Assembly: GCA_963691655.1 (NCBI GenBank)
Contig: OY829326.1
Span: 76,749,235 to 76,813,234, forward strand
Length of the DNA: 64,000 nt
Reading direction: 5' to 3'
Source of the DNA: Toxonevra muliebris
Taxonomy: Eukaryota > Arthropoda > Insecta > Diptera > Pallopteridae
In this document: positions 57,331-64,000 of the stretch, in pieces
How the letters are laid out: every line of letters begins with the position of its first letter
Numbering within the stretch: the first letter of the stretch is position 1
The notes under the pieces: model-generated
Told to the model about the DNA's origin: nothing
What the model saw: only the letters and a program-made list of their open reading frames with translations
The model's database searches: none
Position numbers and translations under genes: made by a program

Positions 57331-57699
57331 TGATTTTAAAAAATAAAGTTGTGGGATTTGAATCTTGGCCAGAAGTGGCTGCGTGCTTCCTGACGCACTA
57401 GACAAAAAGGCTAAAGCGTCATGAATTTGGCAACCACTATTTTGGCGTTTTGTTTTGTAAAACACACACTTATGAACTCACACATACTATGAAACCTCAC
57501 ACGAAACCGACGTGACATTTTATTTTAATTTCTATCTCTGTGATGTTGAAACTATAGTTTCGATGGATAAGTTGAATCTGCAGCTTTGAAACTGCATTTC
57601 GTTGATAAAAACGACATAGGTTAAAATTTTTCAAAAGTTTCTTCTGCGCAATTTTTTAGTGGGCATTCACAAAGTTTTAATGCCATTTTTACCCCTATA

Positions 57700-59005
57700 A
57701 ACTGTCCTTCCAAAGCAAGAGAAATTATACGAACACTCCATTGTATTAGTATATTGCAGGTCAGAAAAAAAAATTAAAAGTGGACTGACTTTTTAAAAGT
57801 TTATTTGGCATCCTTTGGCTTTTACAACTTAAAAAATTCTTTTGTTCATACTTAAAACTAATTTATTTAGTAGTTTTTGGTCTAGTTTTGACCATTCCTC
57901 TAAGATAGCAGTTTTCATCTCCCTAACAGTGTTAAATTGTCGATTTTCAGCATATATCCGCCGAACCAGAATACCCTAAATGTTTTCCACTCTGAAGCAT
58001 GTACAGATTTGGCAGCCATCCATTCCATTTTTTGTTTGTTGTTGTGTATGGCTGCGTTATCCTCTTGGAAGACCCAATTTTTTTCTTTATTTGTATTCAA
58101 AAACGGTACCAGACTACTTTGGAGGATAGCAACGTATTCATCGCTGTTCATATGTTTAGAACAAAATTGAAGCTCAGAGGTTTCCAGTGCGTTAAATGCA
58201 CCCCATACCATTAAGCTACCGCCTCCGAAATTTCGCCTTGAGAAGACCTTCGGCTTCTTTCTGATATCGTGCCAATACCCATTAAAACCATCGGGACCAT
58301 CGAGGTTGAACTTGATTTCATCAGAAAAAATTACTTGAAAGTAAAATTCTTACAATAATTTAGAAATTAAAAATGTGTGGAGAAATACTTACCGAAGTCC
58401 AATCAGTTGCAATGTTTTTTTCAGCAAAGCCCATACAGGAGTCCTTGTGACGCTTTAGTAATCGTGGCAATGCCATCATTTTTGAACGTACTATATTGGG
58501 ACTGCGTTTCAAAGCTCTCCACACAATTTGGCGGCACACATTAGTTAAGGAAAGACCAGCAAGGTCGAGGCAACTTTTCGAAGTATTGCTTGCTGCTTGG
58601 ATTATTTTTCTCTCATCCCGTTCACTAAGTTTCCTTTTTCTTCCTCGACCTTTTTTGGTACCATAAGCTTTGGGATTTTTCAAAAAAGTAGACACAACAC
58701 AAGCACTTCTTCCAATTTCACTAGATATTCTTTCGATTTTCCTTTTGGCATCTTTAATTTATTTTGTTTTACCAGTTTTAACTTTTTTTTCATAAACGTA
58801 CATATATTGCACAAACACGTTTTTATGCGACAAAACACAATGTTCGTATAATTTTGCAACAAGCAATTCATGACTTTTTTCCTATTATTTTAAAACTTTG
58901 TAAACGCCCACTAAAAAATTTCGTGGAAGAAACTTTTGAAAAATTTTAACATATGTAGTTTTTATTCAAAATATTTGTAAGTTCGTATAATTTTGCAACA
59001 GAGTG
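57700..59005 (-). mobile_element. Tc1-like element with decayed ends
   Basis: The right end, inverted, CTGTTGCAAAATTATACGAA; the left end keeps only GAAATTATACGAAC. The motif TTCGTATAATTTTGCAACA also recurs at 58845-58863 as a subterminal repeat. Holds a Tc1 transposase remnant. Confidence 0.7.
57915..58810 (-). pseudogene. Tc1 transposase remnant with a possible intron
   Basis: Minus strand: KRKIERISSEIGRSACVVST, FLKNPKAYGTKKGRGRKRKL, SERDERKIIQAASNTSKSCL, HKDSCMGFAEKNIATDWTSV, then about 60 bp of AT-rich sequence, then FSDEIKFNLDGPDGFNGYW (first Asp), GGGSLMVWGAFN, NWVFQEDNAAIHNN (second Asp) and a frayed end. The AT-rich gap begins GTATTT and ends TTTCAAG, and removing it restores the frame (TSVIIFSDE), so it may be an intron, which is unusual for Tc1. 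The region with the final Glu is lost by frameshift. Confidence 0.75.
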
Positions 59006-59107
59006 TATACACAAACATGTGAAAAATATTTTAGGTAATGTATAACAGGCTTAAGGAACGTATATATGTAGTCATCACAATAACAATGTATACAGAGACG
59101 GGCAATA

Positions 59108-59616
59108 GGGACAGTGAGTAGTTTAACTTTCAAAGGTACCTAACTAAAAAATATTTACTTTTATGATACAATAACATTTCAATTAGCTTTAAGGAAGAAC
59201 AAAGTTAAACGAAAAACAAAATATATAATTAATCATTTCAAATTCTGCTTAAATTGTGTGTGTGCAAAATAATAAGGACAGCATATAAACTTCAGTAGAA
59301 TATAAACTGAAAATTATTTAATATAAAGAAAAAGTTAAAGATTTAATTTAAGGATTCTATTGTATCATTACTTTAATATTGTGTTGAATATCCTTTATTG
59401 TTGATTACAGCCAAACAACGCCGCAGCATAGAATCAAGTAGTTTCTGGCAAGTGCTCACCGGAATAACCTCCCATGGATCCTTTACAAATAACCAAAGCT
59501 GATAAATGTTTGATGGGTTCTTAACTCTTTGTTTTAAGAAACCTAATAAAAATTTTATTGTATTATAAATATTTTTTTATTTAGGTAGCTTTGAAAGTTA
59601 AACTACTCACTGTCCC
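59108..59616 (-). mobile_element. Tc1-like MITE keeping the transposase C-terminus
   Basis: A 509-bp segment with 36-bp inverted ends (GGGACAGTGAGTAGTTTAAC...) differing at one base, flanked by TA at 59106-59107 and 59617-59618. Minus-strand 59520-59373 encodes DPWEVIPVSTCQKLLDSMLR then RCLAVINNKGYSTQY and a stop, the standard Tc1 C-terminus. A deletion derivative of a full Tc1 element. Confidence 0.85.
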
Positions 59617-59618
59617 TA

Positions 59619-60150
59619 TTATTTTCACACCACTGTATTTGTACATTTGGTCTTGAGTATTCGTACTTCGCTCAGATCTAAATCCTCCTGTCCTCACCAA
59701 ACTGAAAAATCCTCTTATTTCATATTCATGAATTTTTGGGTTGTCTGTGAAATATTTGTTACTATGACTAGCTCTGTTTTATTTGTCGCTGGGTTACTGC
59801 CAAAATTCAAAAGCAATGAGCAAATGAGAAGAACGAAGAAATGTTTGTTTTAGTTTTTTAATCTTCATTGTTTTTTTTTTTATTATTATTTACTAATATT
59901 AATATAGCACCGCTTGTTTCCAAAGATGAAATATTTTATTTTTATATGAATTGGTTTATTTTTCATAACTTAAAAGCTTTAAGTATGACTAAATTTTTAA
60001 CAAACAATTTCTCTCCATTAGTGGAACTTTAAGCAATTATACTTTGTTAAAAACTTTTAAGACATTTTGAAAAATTCCTCCGCTTTAAAGGAAAATCCTC
60101 CGCTTGAAAGGAAAAATTATCCCCATAAAATTTTCAAAATGACAGCACTG
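59619..60150. other. Non-coding DNA
   Basis: No supported gene. AT-rich. Confidence 0.4.
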
Positions 60151-60310
60151 CTCTCTACACTTATCGGCACAAAGACAACTTAGTATACGTATATAACACA
60201 TGAAAGGGAAGTTCAGTTATATGCACGGTTGCCACATCAAAACTTTTTTTGGGGCCAAAAACAAAAGCAAAAAGGACCAAAATGGGAAAAAATGGACCAA
60301 ATTTTTTTTA

Positions 60311-60700
60311 AATTATTTTGTTTATTTAACAAGTAAATATAGCACATTATAAAATGTGTATAACAATTTTATAATATTTTTTTAGCGATTGCTAGAGAAT
60401 ACATTCATATATCACATCAAACTAAAACAAAAAAACAAAAAAAGTGCTCAGAAATTCATACAGCACATATGTAATAAAAGGTATATAAAAATTACTTATA
60501 ATATTTTAAGTGATTATTATATAGTACAAACATAAGTATATCACATTATATATTAGCAGAAAAAACAAAAAAAGAAGTGCTTACAAGTTCATATAGCATA
60601 TATGTATTAAAAAGTGTGTAAAAACTACTTATAATATTTTAAGAGATTGTTATATAGTAAAAACATATATCACATTAAACAATATCAAAAACAACAACAA
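60311..60700. repeat. ~130-bp tandem repeat inside the hAT-like element
   Basis: About 2.5 units, each with TATCACAT, AACAAAAAAAG, AGTGCT, TATGTATTAAAA-like and CTTATAATATTTTAAG in order. Confidence 0.75.
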
Positions 60701-60705
60701 AAAAA

Positions 60706-61290
60706 TGGTTAGCAATTCAGATACAAAGAACATTTTTGGGACTGGAAATAAATCAAGTATATCGACAAATCAAAAAATAACAAGGCAGAAAGTATATTCT
60801 TTTATAGATGAATACAAATGTAAAGTCATTTTTGAAATCAGATATCAAAGAAAAAATTTAGAAAAAAACGGTATTCAAAACCAAAAAACAGTGCCATATA
60901 CTCCTCAACAGAATGGCGTTGCTAAATCTTTACTACTCAGTAGTATCGAAACCAAAGTAGATTTCGTCAGCAACTTAGATGCTCTTACATCGACCGGGTC
61001 TGTGTTTACATCTTTATCAGAAGCATGCAAAGACTTGGTGTGACTTCGGCGAATTTTGAGTGGATTTAATCAACAAATGAGCGCACCAAAGTTGTACGAA
61101 GACAAAGTTGCTTGAGACCGATTGAAGGAGAGAAGTTTTCAGGTTTCTGGCCAATAAAAGCACAAAAACGCGCGAGTTTGTTTTCAAAAGGACTAAGTAG
61201 ATAAAAAGTTGCACTTACTGTCCGACCGAAAACATGATGGCAGACTTACTGATGAAGCCATTGCCAGCAAGGCGGATTCAATTAGGCAGG
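60706..61290 (+). pseudogene. copia-type pol remnant (integrase and RNase H pieces)
   Basis: Pieces in copia order: NLEKNGIQNQKTVPYTPQQN with GVAK (end of the integrase core), SLSEACKDLV then, shifted, LRRILSGFNQQMSAP (RNase H), and YCPTENMMADLLMKPLP (C-terminus of the RNase H). Large deletions and shifts join them. No LTRs are recognised next to it. It was probably captured by the hAT-like element or inserted into it and then shrank. Confidence 0.78.
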
Positions 61291-62550
61291 TGTATTGAAA
61301 AAAAGTTATTTTATTGTTTTCAAATTATTGGTAAATGTTCAAATTACACTTCTGATTGGGATTAAAAATCACTTTTTGACTCAAATTTTGTTAATATGAA
61401 TTGGGGCGTGCCGCCCTTTCCCGGTTCGGGTTCTTGACGCTAAAATTTTTTCAAAAAATAGTACAAATAACTAAAAAAAAAGATATGACTAAAAATGAAT
61501 ACATCATGCATAAATTGCACTTGTGTCGCCCAAATTAAAAGGTCAAGGTATTATTTGTATTCAAAAAAAATTCAAAAGTAAAAAATTCGCTCGAAAAAGA
61601 ACCAAAATAGTGCGTCATGTATCCATTTAGTTTCTTTTATTTGTTATTTTACTATTTATTAAATACATTTTAATGCCAAAAATCCGTTTTTCGGGAAGGG
61701 CCTGCTCTCCCTAATTCAAATAAACAAAATTTGGGTCAAAAAAGTGATTTTTAAAAAAATTCTCATCAAGTGTGTTCTGAAAAATTCCAAATAATTTTAC
61801 TGCATTGAATAAAGACACTAGTTTGTTTAATATAACCTTTCATTACTACAACTTTCTTACACTGATTTTTTTAACATTACATTTTTTTAGTCACAGAGTG
61901 ACTCATACATTACATATGAAAGTTAATTACTTAATATTTTTGAAAAAGGACCAATTCCTAAAAAAAAGGACCAGCGGACCAAACGAAATTAAAAGGACCA
62001 CTTTTGGTCCAAAAGGACCAAAGTGGCAACCGTGGTTATATGCAATCAATCCAATAATTCTATATCGACTCTCTCACTAAAGCACATGCGATAAAACAGC
62101 GAGAATTTGTCTCTCTGCTTGATTGTATGTAGCCGAATAACAACTGCATAAATTCGTTTCTTACTAGTTTTGTTAGACTGCAACAAAATCGCGATTTCTC
62201 AAGAGACCGTTGTTGTTGACGCTTTTGCACTATTCCTCTTTCTATTCTTTAAAGCTTTTTTTCTGTTGATACTCTCTACATTTATCGGCACAAGCATGAC
62301 GTAGCACACGTATATAGCACACGAAAGGAATATTCAGCTATATGAAATCAAGCTCTCTCACTAAAGCACATGAAAGCACAAATAAAACTAAGAAATTGAT
62401 TCTCTGCATGATTGTATGCAGCCGATCCCCATATGACTTCGTTCGCTAAACACTAACAACAGCATAACTTCGTTTCCTATTAGTTTCGTATAAGTACAAT
62501 AACAACTCGACTTCCGTTGCAAAATTTTCGATTTACCCTCGCTAGAGAAG

Positions 62551-63688
62551 TTTCACTTCAAAAAAATTGAGTTTGACTAGAACTCAAACTAATATAGAAA
62601 CAATGATAATTCACAATATTAATTCAGGTGAAGAATGTTTGCATACTATGTTAAGCCTACAAATTCATGAATATTATAAAAATACTTAAATAACAGATGG
62701 TTATCACGTCAAAAACATCGAGCATAGCAATATGTAATTGCTATAAATTATAATATAATTCGATAGTTTAATTTCCATTTAATTTTGAAATATAAGTGTT
62801 ACGCGTCACATGCGGAATATTCATAAATCAATGTAAAAGTTGGTAATTCCAACAAAATAGCCCAAAAGTTGTGAATGTGTCATATTCGACCAGTCAAGTA
62901 GAATTTGCCAGAAACGTTTAAAAATATGAAAACATTAAAGCTCATCATCGTTTATGAATGAAAAGATTTAGAGAATGCTTAAGCAGCGTTTTTATTTATT
63001 TTTTATTTATTCAATCAAGAAGGGCATTTCAAGAAATGTCATATTTCTTTCGATTTTTTTTTTTGTTGATGACGTGGTCAGCTGTAAAATTTTTTTTTCA
63101 AACTACAGGTGACCAAACTCTAAAACAAAAAACGCTTTGAAAAATAGAAAGAATTTCACTGTTTATAACTTAAACATAATAATTTCTTAAATAATGTTTT
63201 CATACTATTTGATCACAGAAAAATTGTATTGCTCATGATCTTGTTCAGGAATATATATACTTTGTTGGACGTTTGGTCATCTTGTTTTCTAGGTGTTGGC
63301 CAATACCTTCAATACCCAACAAATTTTCTATAACTTTTTCGAGTGCTGAAATCTTATATGTGAGCCATATATGTAGAAATTGAGTTGCGAATATTTTCAA
63401 ACTTGGATAACATTTTCAGTTGTTCCAGAAAAAATTTAAGCTCAATTGGAAAAGTGTTATTTGGTCGGTATTGGGTTAGCACCAAATTGCAGACTATAAG
63501 TTATCAATTGAAGTAACAAAGAAAAAATCCAGAAAATCCATAATTCATTCCCTCGGCTTTTATCATATTTTCATGGGATCCCCCAAAAATTATTATAATT
63601 GGGACCTCAATAACATTTACAAATTGAATTATTTTAAAAATAGTTTAGTTAAACGTAATCGTTTCAATAGCATAGACTGGGATGTGTA
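62551..63688. other. 5' region of the DUF1091 paralogue, non-coding
   Basis: AT-rich. It should hold the promoter of the gene starting at 63689, but I can point to no specific site. Confidence 0.4.
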
Positions 63689-63971
63689 ATGTTTGCAACA
63701 CTAGTGACTTTTGTTTTTTTTATTTTAAGGATATTCACTGGAATTCTTGAAGTAGAATGCGATGTAAGTTTTGTAATTAATAATGTTCATCTGCATCTAA
63801 TACTAATTTTAATTTCAGTCTACCAGTACTATGAAATTTACAAACATAAAATGTTATTGTCCTCTCGCTGACTGGTGTATTGTTCATGAATGTCGTATAA
63901 AAGCGGTGAATCGTACAATGAGTTATGTCTGTGTAAATGGAACTTTGCTGAAACCTTATCAAAAAGTTTTT
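63689..63971 (+). CDS. DUF1091-family secreted protein gene, exons 1-2 (runs off the window)
   Basis: Exon 1 (63689-63763) encodes a signal peptide: MFATLVTFVFFILRIFTGIL then EVECD, followed by a consensus donor GTAAGT. Exon 2 (63819-63971) follows TTTCAG and encodes STSTMKFTNIKCYCPLADW, CIVHECRIKAVNRTMSYVCV, NGTLLKPYQKVF, ending at donor GTATGATA. It is 153 bp, like exon 2 of the paralogue at 53299. The protein is probably secreted, with Cys pairs and N-glycosylation sites (NRT, NGT). Later exons lie beyond 64000. The intron is 55 bp, normal for flies. Confidence 0.88.
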
Positions 63972-64000
63972 GTATGATATTTTAAATTTTATAAACATGC

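Larger units (their letters stand above)
56028..57450. mobile_element. Second copy of the composite tRNA-module repeat, with insertion
   Basis: Homologous in order to 1920-2665: the left part (GACAGGACTGATAGAAACTG versus GACAGAACTAATGGAAACTC), a + strand tRNA-like box (GGGTGGCTCAGTTAGTAAAC, 56254) and a minus-strand module (57353-57425). Between the modules about 900 bp of other DNA has entered, including a purine-rich tract and the 57100-57320 repeat. CACTGAG-type ends are not seen here. Confidence 0.5.
60224..62034 (+). mobile_element. hAT-like element carrying copia pol fragments
   Basis: 1811 bp, ends CACGGTTGCCAC and GTGGCAACCGTG, flanked by identical 8-bp GTTATATG at 60216-60223 and 62035-62042. 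GGACCAAA-type motifs recur near both ends. The inside has a ~130-bp tandem repeat (60311-60700) and a copia remnant (60706-61290). No hAT transposase is visible, so it moved in trans. Confidence 0.88.
60165..62550 (+). repeat. Tandem direct duplication of ~250 bp, one copy split by a hAT
   Basis: Copy 1 (about 60165-60223 plus 62035-62200) and copy 2 (about 62267-62500) share CTCTCTACAYTTATCGGCAC, CACGAAAGGAA/CATGAAAGGGA, CTCTCTCACTAAAGCACATG and ATTGTATGYAGCCGA. Copy 2 is uninterrupted where copy 1 contains the hAT-like element. The pair may be LTR-like or a plain duplication. No element lies between them apart from the insertion. Confidence 0.65.

Noticed and set aside
62267..62500. LTR of the copia remnant
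   Set aside because: The repeat is not bounded by TG...CA, lies on both sides only through the hAT insertion, and is not adjacent to the pol fragments, so a plain duplication fits better.
1..64000. CRISPR arrays, prokaryotic operons or phage
   Set aside because: No regularly spaced repeats, ribosome binding sites or prokaryotic gene packing; introns and eukaryotic transposons throughout.

Overview
The window is AT-rich, intron-bearing animal DNA, almost certainly from a dipteran insect. I infer this from two DUF1091-type secreted-protein genes (a family expanded in flies), from frequent CAA/CAG-type and dinucleotide microsatellites, and from an insect-type set of mobile elements. I cannot name the species. 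No rRNA, functional tRNA, CRISPR array or prokaryotic operon is visible.

Host genes: only one short stretch and the right edge hold convincing host genes. A DUF1091-like gene occupies 53299-53908 (three exons; its signal-peptide exon is not found). A paralogue starts at 63689 and runs off the window (signal-peptide exon plus second exon). Their second exons have the same length (153 bp) and the same intron phase, so this is a tandem duplication whose copies are now about 10 kb apart, separated by transposons.

The rest is a dense, nested graveyard of mobile elements.
- 0-6 kb: a tRNA-headed SINE with 13-bp target duplications, a composite repeat with two opposed tRNA-like modules, a LINE 3' end, and a Tc1 remnant split by a hAT MITE.
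- 6-13 kb: a complete but broken DD37E element, a piggyBac remnant with an intron, and a LOA-like LINE split by a mariner.
- 15-24 kb: mariner remnants, a second SINE, and two long-TIR transposons that share CACT ends, 3-bp TAA/TTA target duplications and a conserved DEQGER-motif protein piece. This is the most novel system here.
- 25-40 kb: LINE 3' ends, a mariner with a single nonsense codon, a hAT MITE, a Tc1 fragment, and a LINE with an intact 415-codon reverse transcriptase frame.
- 40-49 kb: piggyBac-type MITEs, a second DD37E element lacking the second catalytic Asp, a 1.6-kb hAT with perfect 8-bp duplications, and a 42-bp SINE fragment with its own duplication.
- 50-64 kb: mariner-like, DD41D and Tc1-like elements, a perfect 180-bp TTAA MITE, and a 1.8-kb hAT-like element carrying copia pol fragments, for which a neighbouring duplicate gives the empty site.

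Element boundaries rest on inverted repeats and target-site duplications read directly in the sequence. Family names rest on recognised protein motifs and could not be checked against a database.
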